From the NCBI RefSeq assembly GCF_030463565.1, contig NC_134649.1, positions 40,573,044 to 40,637,043 on the forward strand: 64,000 nucleotides of DNA, in the 5' to 3' direction. This DNA is from Pelecanus crispus. Lineage: Eukaryota; Chordata; Aves; Pelecaniformes; Pelecanidae. The position numbers and the translations under genes were made by a program. The notes below the pieces were generated by a model. That model was not told the DNA's origin. It worked only from the letters and a program-made list of their open reading frames with translations, and did not search any database. Positions 33,901 to 48,900 of the stretch are shown one piece after another (positions within the stretch are counted from its first letter, which is position 1; each line of letters begins with the position of its first letter).

Positions 33901-36900
33901 GTAGGGACACAGACACCCTGGAAGGGTTTTAAATTGGAGCAAGATGCTCTTGGCTTCAGTCAGTCTTGTTGAAAAACTGATAAAAAATAGGAATTTTTGT
34001 TATATGATTGGACAATAATATAACTCCCCCATGAAGCTGCAATTATTCTTATAGGAACCACTGCTGTGCCTAATACACTACAGCATGGGAACGCAGTTTG
34101 TGGTGTATGCGGAGATGAAAAATCCTTAGTAATCTTACAGAATTCTTCCTTTAAAATCGTAAATTAAGATGGAGAGAAAGAGCTGTTTGCTAAACATGTC
34201 TGGTCTTTCATGTGAACAGTGCAGGAAGGTGTGTACAGATGCTGTGGCTGGGTGGAACATTGGCCAGTTGGAACAACACAGGATGCAAAGAACTCTTGCT
34301 AAAACAAAGCATTGCCAAGCCAACAGGCCGGGATAACTGAAACTCTGGAGTCCTGGACTAGCACTGCACGCCCAGGAAAAATCAGAATAAAGCCTATGTT
34401 CCAGCAAGCGGCTGTAAGAGCTCTGCAATTAATTAATCCTCTTTTGCTACAGATCCAATGTGTTTGATTGACTTTGGTGTCGGTGGAGCTGAGAGCCCGG
34501 CTGAAGCTATTCCTGCACACGGAGTATTTATCTTAGCTCTTCAGTGCAGCACCTCTCACCCCAGAGAGGTGTGCTCACAGGCTACAGAGCCGCAGAGCAC
34601 TTGGGATCTCTCCTCCTCCTGCCCAGCTATTTTCATTAAGCTTGCAGGGACTTAATTGTCTCAGTGAGCTGTGCCCTGCTGTCAAACTCTAGATAAAATT
34701 GGTCAAAGAGGTAAAAACTATTAGGGAGAGGCAGGCAGAAAGTGATTGTACAGGCTTTGTCTCTGTAAAAAATAGGGACATTTTAAAAAGGTATACTTGG
34801 GAAGGAAGAAAGGAAAGAAATCTGAGCAATTATGGGCTTACTCGTTTGTTCTCATATTGTGCAAGGTTTTAGAATAGATCTTAAGGGAAAGTGTACTCAA
34901 AGACATGGACAGAAATGGAATAAAATAGAACAAGATTTTATAAAAGGCAGATTGTGCCTGACTAATGTAATATGCTAGGATAAGATAGGTGACTTCTTAG
35001 ACAAAGGCAACACAGTGGCCTTTCTGTAGATACAAACAAAGCTTTTCAGTGTAAGTTGTCATGTAATATGAAAAAAATTAAGTGGATAAGCCTCAATTAA
35101 AGGGAAAACATCAGCTCTTGAGACGGTTGGCATGAGGGGACAAGGTGGCTCTGGAAAGTACTCCTCAAGACCTGCTTAAAATCTGCCATAGTCACCTGCA
35201 TGCAAAAGCCAGCGGGCATTTAGGTAATTAGCAGGTGACACAAAGACGCAGATGCCAGCACCAGCAGCTACAGGTGAGATAGGGCAGTGTGGCATGCGGC
35301 AGTGCGCAGGCTCTGGCTGACGGGAACTACTGTACACCCCAGGGTGGCTGGAAGCCCATGAGCAGTCCTAGCTGTCTACGTGCAAGGGAAAAAAGAGATT
35401 GACCTGGAACACGTGCAGAGAAATCTACAAGATAATTAAGTGCTTAGGTGATAATCTCCTCTTATGAAAGGAGATTGAAAGCGTTTGGCTTATTTAGCTA
35501 CGCAAACCAGAGGTGTCTGGTGGCACAGGGCTGCAGGTGCTGCTCAGGTGTAGCGAGGCTGCCGCTCGAGGCACAGGGCACTTGCCGAGAGCTGCCTCCC
35601 GGCAGCAGGGAACCCCTGTGCCAGGCTGTATTTTTATTTTTATTTGCCTTCCTCTGAAGGAGGGATGCTTGGGCACAGTGCATGCTGCTGTCATTTGGGA
35701 GAAGGAACCCTGCAGCTGCCTTGTCCATGTGTCTTCCTCACACACATTGAGTTAAACCACCTCCCGGACCTAGGAAATTCCTAGGGGAATTTCTCCATTT
35801 TTTTCAGGATGCCCATCACCACAGGGCTTTGCCTTGTTCTCCATAGGAGCATGGCTGATTTCTGAGGATTATCTGCACATATTTCAAATAATAAGCTCTC
35901 TACTGTTGCAGGCAATTTGGTTGTCCTTGCTCTCTCACTGCTGTTTTTAAGCTTTTATTCTTTTGCTCTGACAGATTTAGACTTTTTTACAAATCACTGG
36001 GGGAAAGCTGTAGCTTGCAGAATGGGTTTGTAACAGTGGAGTGAATGTTGGGAGTGGGCCTTTTAGACTTTACATCTCCCTGGTTAGACCAAAGGGCTAC
36101 CTGCAGTCTGAGAGCAGGTTTTGGGGAGCCTGCCAGCCCCCTCCCAGCCTGCAAGCCTATAAAGAGGAGGAAAGCAGCAGTGACTGAAGGAGGAAACTCC
36201 TTTCATGTCACTTCATCACTTTCCATCTCTACATAGTGAGGATATAGGAAGGCCAGCATCAGCAAGCTTACCTTGCCTTGCTGCTCTTCCCCATACACTT
36301 AATTTTAGTTCAGAATTATTTTTAAAACTTTCTGATTTCCCCAGTCTGTCTGTTCTTCTACAACATGGTATCCTCAGTCTAAAAATAGCAGTGCATCCAC
36401 TGGGCTTGTGATCTGCACATACGTTTGACTCAGCACAGCATGCTGCAGGCAAGCAACCAACAGCCAGTCTTTTGAACACGTTTCATTTGTACGTGTAGGA
36501 GTATTCTGCAGAAAAAAACCTCCTTGGTACAGAGGAGGGGCACTCTCCTTCCCTCTCTGGCTTCCATACCAGAGGAGTGTTCAGACTTGTCAAACACTAT
36601 TAAACAAAATAAAAATGAGCATTAATCTAGACTTAAAAAAAACAGGCATTGAGATGGCCAAACTAGATCAGATCAAGGACCCTTTTAGTCAAGTCTCTTG
36701 TCTTTGAAAATGATCAAGAACAGCTGCTTCAGAGAAAGTTTTCTTCAAATAAACCCCGCAGCAGATAGTTATTGAATAACTTGATCATAGAGGGAAAATC
36801 TTTACTTGGTTAATGGGTGGTTTATGCGCAGACTTGTGCCTTTCTTAAGGTATTTTACTCTAAACAAAACAGTTTTTTACAACCTGGAACACCACTGTGT

Positions 36901-39900
36901 TTTGATTTGCTGTACCATTGTCTTTGGATGCTACTGGTTTACATTAATAACATATGGAATGTGAAATCTGGCATGAGATAAAAGTCTGTAGGACCTTGGG
37001 GTAGGTCTGCCACCCTGTGCTGCAGAGGGTTCCCCCAAATCAGCCTGCACTCAGGTGCAGCTGCACTCCCAACAGCTGAAAACTGCAGTCGGAGCAGCCG
37101 AGGGAGGGAGTGTCAGCCTCCCAGCCTAGGAATATTAAACAGCAACTGCTTCTGATGTCTATCTATCATTGTCTATGCCACTCATCCTGAGATTGGCACT
37201 GACAGCACAGAGGCTTTAAATAACACTTTGGAGGGAGGTTGGTTCCTCCACGCCCGGGTTCAAGAGGGGAAATAGGAGGTGGTATAAACCTGGTGAGACA
37301 TGAGCAGGGAGGACAGCTATGATGCTCAGCAGAATGCTGCGTTTTCTCCCTGGGCAGTAACTGAGCTGTGCCAGTGGGTGAGACATTTGGACTGTCACAG
37401 CTGCATCCTGCTCGGACATAGCCCGAGTAGTCAGCTGGCAGGTTTGTGCCTGCTTAGCCTGGGTCCCCTTCTACAGCATGGCAGAAGACATCTGCGTCAG
37501 GAAACTGTAGGATGAGCTGCCCCTGATCTCAGCCTGCTCTACGGCAGATAGTGCCCGAAACCCTGAAGTTGAGGGGTTTCAGTATTCACCACGACAACCA
37601 CACATCCTCTTGCCATCCATGCCGAGCTGTTTTTGGAGTCTGGTTAAGTCCCTCACCTCAGCAACTTTCATTGCCAGTCACTGCATGGCTAGTTTAGCAG
37701 CGGCATGAGAAAGGCATTTCTTTTATCAGTTTTAAACTTTTTGACTTTTCAATCTCTACAAACACAAAACCTAAGAGGACTGCCTGGGTGTCCCAGTCCA
37801 GACCATACTGTTCACAGTAAACAAGTGCACATCACACCTTTGTAAACACAGTAAATTCCCCTAGGAACCTTGCCAGCAGCAACTACTCGGCCTGGGGAGT
37901 CTTAAAGCAAGTCATGTTTGAAAGCCGCCTTCCAGGCACCGGATTTTGTCAGAGAATTGCATCAGCTCGTACCTCTGTAAGGGACGCATTGCATGTTATT
38001 TTGTCACCCTTGCTGGCAGGAGGGTCAGAGGATTGCCTGTGATATGCTGGCTGGGAATATGCTTCGCATTTGCTATGAAGTCAAGGTGGTGCGGAGGATA
38101 TGGCTGTTATGAGTTGTCACAGCTGGAACTACCAGATACCAGAAAAGCAAAGCAGTTCAGAGAGGGCTAAGCTGTGAAAATCAGGATTTGTACAAAAAAT
38201 CAGAAAGTTTTGATAGAAGTGTGGGTATATAAATGAAAATGAGAAAAATATAAACATAAATGAGTTGAAATCAGAAGGAAAGAGCAAAAGATGAGTGGGC
38301 AACTCAACTGCAAAAACTCTACGTAAGGTGGAAGAACGAGGACATAGGGTCTGCTTGCCTCTTTACATCTCTGTGCACAGCACACCAAGATCTGAGCAAG
38401 GAACAGAGCAGCTGTGCCTCTGTGGAAGCTGCTCAGGCAAATGTTGTCTCATCGCCAGTGCCAGACACAGCTCTATCCACTGTGTGCAAGCACATATGGA
38501 CAAACACTCAAAAGAGAATGTTTTTTTTATCTTACTGCATAGGGCACACCAGCCCAACAGCATTTGGAGATGCTTTGGAAATATATTTTGAAAAATATTT
38601 TCTGTTTTGTTCTCGCCCAGTGGCTACGCAGGCTGTGCCAAATGTGCTTGCTACCCACTGCTGTAAATGAAGCCTGTGATACTCCTTATATGCTTTTAAT
38701 GAAGACAGACTTGATCTCAAGTTCCACCTTCCTTTGCTTTTCAGAGCTGTTTGAATGTCCTGGAGTACTACTTCTCCATCCTCTGCATTCCTCTCCTACC
38801 TGTGAAATCCTCCACTGCCAAGGATTTAACATGTCGCTACCATGTCACCCACATCCCAAGGTACTGTATCATCAGCCACTGGCACTCAGTGCTTTATCAG
38901 CTCTGAATTTAGCTCTTTATCACCTGAGGAGTTTAGGAATTTTATACCAGTTTTTCAAGGAAATTGCCTCAGTTGGGATCCTTTCAAGGCACTAGTGCAG
39001 GTATTTATTTAGAGGGAACTTAATTATCCATCACTGTGATACCAGTCAAATGGCAGTGTTTATCAGCAATTAAGCAGTGACAGATGAACCTCCCAGAAAT
39101 ATAAAAAGAACAACATTGTGGAGCATGCAATGATTTTCATTATATATTCAACATTCTGCAGCATGATACATTACAGAAAGTGCCAATTTTTCTTTTCAAT
39201 TGCTTTGAAAATCTAGCAGCAGGCACCTCTGGGAGGTTTCTCATTTCATTCAAGGCACATTTATTTAAACTGGGTATGGAGAAGAAACAGGACAGCTGGA
39301 TAAATGGTATGGAATGAAGAGGGGGAATCATGAACAATAGATTTGATTTTCAGTGCCATGACAACAATTTCTGTGCAAGAGGTATACGAAATTAGGCAAA
39401 GTCCTGCTGCAGAGTGGACAAGTTGAAGCACTGAAGTAATTAGGAGATGAGCAAATGCGTAACAGGAAGCTTGTTGCACTGGCCAAAGCAGACAGATTCT
39501 TGCTTACATTAAGGTCCCACCAAAAGCACTTGCCAAGCATGGCAAGGGAGTGTTCTTAGTATAACAAGATCGGTATTTCAAACGTACAGGCTCTCATGGC
39601 CTCGTGCAGAAAGCACCAGACTCCATTCTTTTTGCCTGAGAGGGCTGTGTTGACTTATAGGGTATCTGTCAATGCTGTGCTTTGTGGAAGCCTCATTTTA
39701 CCCCACAGTAAATATTATAGTGCTTTTGTGAAGGTCTGCTACCTTGAACTCACAAGGTATAAATCACTTTACATTTCTTGCATGTATTGAAGCTGGCCTC
39801 TTGTTCTGGCACAGAGCAGACTCCTGACAGGGTGTTGATAAAAAATAATGCCAGCATTAAAAATTAATGCACTCTCAAAGGCTCAGATCTAAGCCAAATT

Positions 39901-42900
39901 AGAAACAATTTCTCTGAAGCACTTTCCCTCAGTAAAGACTTCTGTGACTAGCCACTTCAGAGATGGAGCTCTTCAAAAGTATTTTACATTATTGGCTTTT
40001 TTGGGAGGTCACCTTTTTATCATGGCGATAGTGTGCTTCACTATCTGCTTCTTACTTAAGAAATGGGCAGTACTAGTTTTGCTCATAGCTAAAATATAAT
40101 GACTTCAAGCATAGAGGAGAGATGGAAAACTTCAAACTAACACATGAACATCTGAGAAAGCCCTAAAAGCTGAAACTGGATACTCAGGATATAAATATCT
40201 AGGTTATTTTTACTGTGTATTCCATTAGTACTCCAGATAGTCTAAAAATGATCATACTCCAGGCAGAACACAAAAACATAGAGGTGCATTTTTCTATGCG
40301 TGCATGGCACCTAACCATGCAACACCTAAGTTCTTTGACTCAGTACAAGAGAGCAGAGAAAAGGAGAATATAACAGAGTAAGAGTGGAAAAATACACAAG
40401 TCCATACCATGCATAAGTCTTATTTGCTCTTCTCCCTTATGAAGAGCAGCTGTGAGTAGCATGACTTGCCTTGTTCACCCCAGCTTGGAGACAACACGCT
40501 GACATTCAGCAGTTTGACTGTGCCCTCTGCTGTTAACAGAAATACTGAAAGGACTTACGTGTTTTGGAAATGGTTTCCAGGTGAACCAAAATGGATTTGT
40601 TTCTTGACTCGAGCATTTCTCCAAACTTGTCCAAGCATGCTTGCAGCTGCAAAAACGAAGGTAAATGAGAAAATTAATACATTGCCCTTTCTTTGTTTGC
40701 AAAAACACAGCCCCAAATTCCACAGAACAACAACTGAAAAACAGCCTGAAAATGATTATTTATCTGTTGCTTGAAACGATTTGTCCAGCTGTTGGTTGCA
40801 ACCCCAAAGGAGATATGGAATGGCTCAAAAGGCCCATGAAATGTTGCAGAAATCTCAACAGATTTTGAAATAGAGATACTAACCTGTAAAAGAAAGCATT
40901 AATAACAAAATTAATCAAATTAATTATAAAGGTGTTGGGGGAGAGACCTTCGCCTTCAGACAGTAAGACCACATTGACTTATTCCCAGGAGTAGGCTACT
41001 TTCTTCAGGCAGAAGGAAAAAAGAATTGACAGTTGCAGACAGCCATTACAGCCTGTACTTGCTCCCGAGACCCAGAGAAATTCCACTGCTGACTCTGAGG
41101 CAAGGCCCTAAAGACCTTGACCCTAAGGACAGGCCACAAAGACAATGGTATATGCAAAAAAATTGACAATTGTTGGTTTAAAGTATTTGAGTGCTCAAGA
41201 TAAACAGTGTAATAATTCCAATATCAGCACAGTAAATGAGAGAAGGTAAACATTCTGTAGCATTTCTAACTCTTCATTATTCTGCACTCTGAATTTGAAT
41301 TAACTTACCCCTTGAAGCCTGTCTTTGATACTGGAAATAACGGTGCTTAAAACCTCACTAAAATGAAAAAAACAAGTATAAAACAGACATGTAAGTTACT
41401 GGAAGAGACAGAAATTGAAAAGATCATAGTAAACATGAGACATGAAACACTGCAAGACATAGCATAGTGCATAATATAGGCACAGAAACGTGCTTACTTC
41501 AGGGGGCCTAACCCTTTGAAGTCACCTTACTTGTTTTAAGAAAGCATGGATTCTGCTATGTAGAGTAAGGAAAAAAACCACATGCACATATATATCATAT
41601 AGATGAAATTTGGTTTTTTTAACTCTCCCATTCCTGGCCTAGCATTTGTGTCTCTCTCAAAAGTTTTAGTTGACATTTACACAGCTGTCCATTAGCAGGG
41701 GTGTTACCACCATGCTATCTACTCCGGAAGGACCCAGCCTTGGCGGAGGTGATGTGCCAGTTGCTGGGATACATGGGTATTGTATTTGGACTAAAATAAC
41801 TGGGAGAAAAATATGGGAAAAGCTTCAGCATCAACAAAGCCCAAGCCAGGAAGAACAAATACTGCAAATCCTTTTCTCCCGAGATTATGCCTGTGGTTTC
41901 TGTTATCCATGCTTTTAAGTTGAGCAAGCCTATCAGGAACTAGGCTATATTCAGGATTAACCTATCAAACCAAAATGAAAGGACGGTTGCTAAGCAAAGT
42001 GATAAGATATTTCATCTCTGAAGATTCGAGTAATTTTAAATCAATCATTCAGTGATTCAAATTGCAACAACCAAAAAGGTGGAGGCCAGGTAGAGTCTAG
42101 TTATGAGAATTAGGCAGGCCTTCTGAAATCTTTCTGGCCTTATGGAAAGGAAGATACTCATTTTATTAGTCAAACTTGTGGGGGATACAAATTGATAAAT
42201 TATATGTTATCTTTGTAAAGATAATAAAGCTATTTCTATAAACAGGCTTCTAATCTGGGAGTGAATCTTCAGTGTAGGAAGGAGCATAATTTATTTAAAG
42301 AAGAAATAAAGGATAATTAAGAGTTCTGCCTAAACACTTAAAACTATTTGTTCATTTCTCATAATTCACTTACAAAAATCCTCCTCTTCTCTAATAGACA
42401 CTAGAGAATCAGCTTTTGCCTTATCAGAAGCATAGTGCCCATTGAAAAAGAGAAAGAGATACACAGCCTTTTAACAAAAATGTGTTTCACTTTGAATGTT
42501 ACATTACAAAATGTACAGCACTAAGAATTATTACAGTTGCACTGGGGAGTTTGCCATCTTTCATTTTTGAGCTGAAACGGTTAGCTTGTTCCTTAAAGTC
42601 CTTTAGGACCTACACATACATTTAATTCTTAACATCTGACAACAAGCAGATGCAAATTACACTTGTCTGTTACCAAAACCACAAGATACAAAAATCTTGT
42701 ATACAAGTAAAATTCTAGAGATATGTGCAGATTTATAAAGGTGTAATCATTGCATCTTCCACTGTACACAAGTACGCTTGGCAATTTCCTTATCTGGCCT
42801 AAATGTGAAGGCCATCCTCAGAGTTCCTTTGATCAGTCCCAACACAGTCTATAAAATTTTGAGAAGTATGTGATTTTGCAGAGAATCAATACAGAAAAAA

Positions 42901-45900
42901 ACCCTGCCGATTAGATAAAGAAGGACAAAGGTAAATTCAGGTTAGAATTTTGTTGTTCCTTGTGGCTTATGGCTGAGTGTGTTACATAAATCGCATTGCA
43001 AATAAACCCTATTCGTTGATCCTGCGACTTTTTCCAGTCAGAGATTATCTAAAACCTGAACATACACTTTTCTTGGAGAAATATGCAGCCTCGTCATGTA
43101 TGATTTTTAAGAGGGGAAGAAGGAGCTGCAGGGAGTGATAACCACCAGCACAGAAAGAATTTCCGATGGTTGTCTACATACCGATCATATTTGTCCTTTA
43201 TTTTGTTCTTATTCACTTCAAAATTTTCCAAGACACTTTTCACTCTTCCTCTGCCAACATTAGGCAAACCTTTTTCTTTTGCATCTTCGTCAAATAACTG
43301 TGGTTTTGTCTGGTATTTGGTAAAAATACTGGGCTCGCTCTGTTGCACAAAAGAAAGAAAAATCATAGAATCATAGAATCAAATGCTGAAGTATAAAAAT
43401 AATCAGAACATTAATTAGCAACACACATTTGTGTACCAAGTGTTTTGCAGACAGAGATCACAGTGATTGGATGTGACAGATTAGATTGGACGAGGAGATT
43501 AAGAATGTCATGAGATTATGGCTCACTTAGTGTGCCTAGTTGTATCGACTCCCTGTGGAACTGAGACCCAGCCTGAATTCCTCCAGACTCAGGCTTTTCT
43601 CTCATCTTGAGGATTTTCAGTTGGTTGCAATCATCAGGTGTGCAGATTCTTTTCCTGTATGCTCTACACAGAGATTATAAATTAATTCCAGTGTTCTTGG
43701 AATTATGGAAGAGTTAGAGACACCAGTGGAACCTCCCCGTACACCAATCTAAAGAAAATCCTATTGAAGTTCCTGGTGGATGACATTGTTTTGCTGCCAA
43801 CTAGCAACATCACCAGATTGCAGATGAGTTTTTCACATGCTTCAATATACATTTCAGAACAAGAAATTTAATATTAATATGAAAGCTATAAAGACCTCTT
43901 CCTTCTACAAACTTTCCAGACACGGTGTGACCAAAATGGAAATGCCTTTTCCTTAAAACATAAGAAAAGGCAAATTCCATTAAATTGTCTTCTTTCATCA
44001 TGAAGAGTGAATTTCCTTTTTTGTGTCTGATGAAAAGCTACTGCAGTTAATGGACAAGATCTCCAGCAAAATGCAGAGGACAAGAGGACAGCAGATAGGA
44101 TCTGGAATTGAAGGACAGCCTAGGGCCACTGAGCTGGCACCACTGCTCTTTCCTAATCAGGTGTCTTTATTTGGATCTCGTGCTCTCTGTTAGCGGTGCA
44201 GGAACTATTTTAGTGAGGCTGGTAACATCAGAAACCATGTGCTGTAGGAGAAAGATTTTGAGTGTAGATGATCTTCATCCAAAATCATTCAAGCATCTGC
44301 CGTAGAACAATACAGCAAGGTAATTTTAGTCAATGAAAGTAAATACTGAATACCTCTGTCATTCTTGCAGAAAGCTAATGAAGAGAAGCACAGTATTGTT
44401 CAAAGAAGGAATAGATGGAATATTCTGCCTTAGCTAGGTGGCCTAAAGGCATTAGCTTGAGAATAATTTCATATTATTTTCATAATTAAAAAATGTGATT
44501 AAAGAAAATAATACCTATCCCAATAATAATTGTTAGTAATCTGTCATAAATACTAGGTTTTCAGCCGACCAGGCTCCTATTTTGTCTAGTCACCGTAAAT
44601 AGTTATATGTATCAAGAAGATAACTTCATTTCAGCGGTTATTAACATTTGCACCTGATTTCAGTATTTTCCGTTAACTTTGAATGGTGGCTGTGTGCCTG
44701 CACAGGGCTGAACGAGAGTGAGACTCACATCCTGGGAGTTGTGCTGTTCCAGCTGCGTGTCCAACTCCAGCGGTGCCACTGCCAACTGCACGTTCTCCGG
44801 GCAGAACTGGGAGCCGAAGAGCGGCTGAGAATCGCTCAAACTTGAGTAGTCACTAGGAGCACTGCTCCGGATGGAAAACTTATTAGGCCTGAAATGGGGC
44901 AGAGCAGGTTGTGAATGAGTCTCAAGCAATTAAAAAGCCAAACAGAATTCCCTACACAACCTGCTGGAACTGTTCAAGCACGGCCCACCCCAACATGTTC
45001 ATTTCACTCGCCACTTGGAGGGTACCATCCCTGTAATTGGGTAATGTTTAACAGCATGTTTTTGCTACGCAAAGCCAAGTGGCTTATCTTAAACTGCCGC
45101 ACCCATATGAACGCAGTGCAGTAGCTCTGCATTCACCTTGCAGGGGTGAAGGGGTTTCTCTAGCACATTCTGCAGGCTGAAGACCAAAACCAGGACTGGC
45201 CAGCTAACTCAGTTCATCCTGCCTCCCTCGTCGGTCAGTCCTAGTTTAAGGGACACCTTGGGGTTTGCTCCTATCAAGTGCAGGGTCTCTCCCTTTTCAC
45301 TACTCTGAACAATAATTTCCGTTGTAACTCAGATGCTGGTCAGCTTATTTGGAAGGCAGTTCCAACAGAGTAAACCTTTCTGACTGACAGTTGGCATTTC
45401 TTGGGCATTTATTCTCCAGATGCCTGAAGTCTGACACACTGGAACAACAAATAAATCGTAACACATGGCTGGACAAATTGATCTGAATTTCTGGAAATAT
45501 TACAAACTTAATAACATGCTACTCAAAAGTTCTCTTCTCCCCTGAGTGTTGCCCAAGTAAACCTTTTGCAGCCAGCCTTGACTTTGTGCTGTGTGGCTCC
45601 GTTTCTACTCTTGAGAGACATGGCTTCTACTGCTTTATGGGCTAGGATGGCAGCATGGTACCACCTTCCCTCAGACAAGGATTTCCCCACGCAGCTGCAC
45701 CACTTCTCATTGTGTTGGAGGCTGGCTTCAATTTTTTGCTAGGAAAGACACAGACTTTTTTCATTTTTCACATGATCACTATCCCATTGCTCCACATCCA
45801 CAAGGTCTGATGGAGTGCTTAGGCTAGGTCCAAACATAAGAAAAGCTGGGCCAGGTTTACACTCTCAGTTCTTGTTGGTTTTTAAGCTACCAAAATGAAG

Positions 45901-48900
45901 AGGTGTGTTGCTGCCTTTGGAACTAGGAATTATAGATCAAAATTAATGACAGAGACTCTTGCGCAGGGTTTTCCTTCCATATCAAATCATATAAGTAAAG
46001 GAGAAGGAACAGGAGACTAATTCATGTGTATAACAAGAGATGATCAACCCATCATTTATTAGCAGTGACGTGTTTGGTTAATCCCCAGTTTTGGAAGAAG
46101 CCCAAACATCATACACACAACAGGGAAGGTATTTAGTAGCAGTACTTGAACGGCTCAGTCTCCCTCTTCATTATACAGTGGTGTCAGTGACAATATCATA
46201 TTAATACTTTTGGCTTCAAGCTCACTGAGTACACTGAGCTGCAGGCAAAAATAGATGAGGTATGGGTTTCTGGATTCTCAAAAAGCCTGATAAATCTGTC
46301 TGAATTCAAAACTTCTCCCTTGATCTGTCTGCGGACCCCAAATCTACTAAGAAAGTAATCTGAATACAACTTTCACTAGCACAGCTTCTTGCTTCCATCT
46401 CAGCTAAGCTTTGTTTAAAAAAAAAATAATTTTTTCTTTATCTACAGCCAGCATGTCAGGCAGAGATGCGCCCACACGGGCAGGACGCCTGCTTGCAATG
46501 TGAGTATCACATCTCCTCACCAGTTTTCTAAATCCTCCTGTATTCCAGCCAAAAAAGCCCACTCTTAGTTTAAGGAAGGGTTTTTATAATCCCTAAATTC
46601 TTTACTGTCCTGTCAAACCCCCTTTGAAAGCATCTGGTACAACTGGTGAATATCACATCCCATATCCTGCTCATTTTCTCAGTCCCTTCACATTACTTAA
46701 TGCCTGAAGTACACTATTGCTGTAACAAAGAGTTTTATGACCGGCATTTTGAGGAGTATTGAGCTGAGAGGACTTTATGAGCCAAGTGACTTTCCAGGCT
46801 CACTCTGCACTGCCACTATGACCAAAGGTGGCTGTCAGCTGCTCTGGAGCCTAGCTTTTCTGTCTTAAGTCCACTACCTCAGTGGCTAGTTTAGGAACGA
46901 ACGATGGCACTTCTGCACATTGTGGGGGGAGACAAAACAGATGTCTCTTTTGAGTACATGCATTCCCCTGAGCAATGGATTTCTTACCCCCTTGCTTAAC
47001 ACTGCCAGCAATTAATTTGCTAACAAGACCATCTGGGCAAGACATCAGCCTGGCCGCACTTGGCCCAGGCCTACCCCTGATGGTGTGATCAGACAACCAC
47101 AGCTCTTCTAACCACCTGACCATTCCCTTCAGGATGCCTGAGCTGCTGGGATGCAAGCTCCATCCTAAATATAAACCCTTCCTTATAAACAGCAAGGACA
47201 CATCCTGGATATTTAATCCCGGTTAGAAGTCCCTCCTAGGTGACGCAATAGTTCATCTCAGGAGAATTTTTAGCTTTCTGCTAACATGAGCTGTTCCCTG
47301 AGTCGTTCATGCATTTGTGCCCATAATGCTCCTATGGTATTTGCACTAGCATGTGCATCCAAACCAAAACCAGCTTTAGATATGTAAGAGGAGTGCCACT
47401 GTAAGTTCTTGTCAGCTCCAAAAAATGCTAAATCATCCTCTGCTGACTGATGGAATGGTTTCTTTTTCCCACCTAACTTTATGCAAGGTATTGCAATATT
47501 GGCAACTCCAACCCTTTCTGTAATATGAGCGTGACCTAAAAAATCTGCAGCCCTCTGCATATCTGGGGAGTCAGCTAGTTCTTCATAGTCTCAGTTTCAC
47601 TGTTGTCAGTGGGAATTCCCCCTCCACAGAAGAAGTTAGATCTTTTGGAAGCCTCTTTAATTTTTCTAAGTTCTGATTTCCACTTCCAAATATTTTAGCA
47701 CAACCATATGCAAATGTTCACCTTTCATTCAAAGGTTCTGATTTGCCCCCAAACAGCTGTCAGATACAACACACCAAGAGAAACACAGCATGCAATAAAT
47801 ACCCTCTTCTTGTGTTTCCTAGATGTTTCTAGGGGCATTGACAAGCTAAAAATCCGTAACTATAAATTGTCATAGGCCCTATCGGTCTTTTTAAAAATTG
47901 GTAATTTTTACTCTGTTGTTTGGATCCATCCTTATGCGCCAATAACAAGGTTTGAGAGTCAGTTGGAAAAGCAAACTGAGCCTTCTACAATTTGAAAAAT
48001 AACATTTATCCGCGGTGGGCCGTAAGTGATTTTATTTGGTTCTGTCATCCCCACTGAACCTCTGCCAACATCTCTCTTCTTCCCAAGCACCGTGGGTGAA
48101 GCTCACTTACGCCTTCCTGACACATTTCTTCAAAGTGCAGTAAAGCCTTTTTCCCAAAGAAGAGATCTTTTTCTCCTGGTAGTAATCCTGAGTAGGATCA
48201 GTGCCATAAAGTTCCTCTTCTCCTGATTCCCCTCCAGAAAATCTCCCAGCCCCTTCTGCTCCTCCTCATTTAGTGACCAGGGCTGCATCACAACAAATCC
48301 AGTTGAAATTCTGGGAGCTCCTGTTCACCTGCTCTTCCTCCTGGCTTTACTCTGTGTCTATAGGAACTGTCCCTAGCTCTGCTATGCTGCTCTCATTGTC
48401 ACTATTTGCTGCCTGCCAATGTGTTCAGCAAATGAGCAAGGATCAGTGTTGGCTTTGGGTGCAGAGGAACTTCAGCATCCAGGGGCCTGGAGGAGCTTAA
48501 ATCAAGGAGTTTTAGCTGCTGTTACTGCTTCCAGACATTTGCTACCTCTTCGCTGGCAACAGCCATAGCATAAAATTATTATTCTGCTTTCTGTCCTCTG
48601 GAACAGCATGACCTGCTTGCTGCAAATCATTTGCACCGTATCCTAAAAGGAATTTCTACAAACACATTTTGGCACTGGCCCTAATGCATTAACCACAACA
48701 AAATCCCTCTTGGTTATTCAGCTCAAACACCGCTCCAGTTTCCAGATTTCAGGCTCAGAGTCCTCTGATCTTGTTTTAATTCCTCAAGGTCATTTTTACT
48801 TTCTATGAGCCACTCCATTATTCATTAGGCTGTGATTCAATACTGCCCAGACGTTCCTCACCTTGGAAACTGTGTTAGCCCTTTGTCCTGAGCCAGACAC

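Noticed and set aside
33967-34460. Possible solitary LTR-like fragment (TGTTG-type start, AATAAA-containing stretch near 34385)
   Set aside because: No matching terminal repeat, target-site duplication or internal region that I can see; too weak to call.
43382-43700. CR1 body behind the octamer tail at 43362-43380
   Set aside because: The sequence to the right does not follow the usual CR1 3' region, so only the tail motif is reported.
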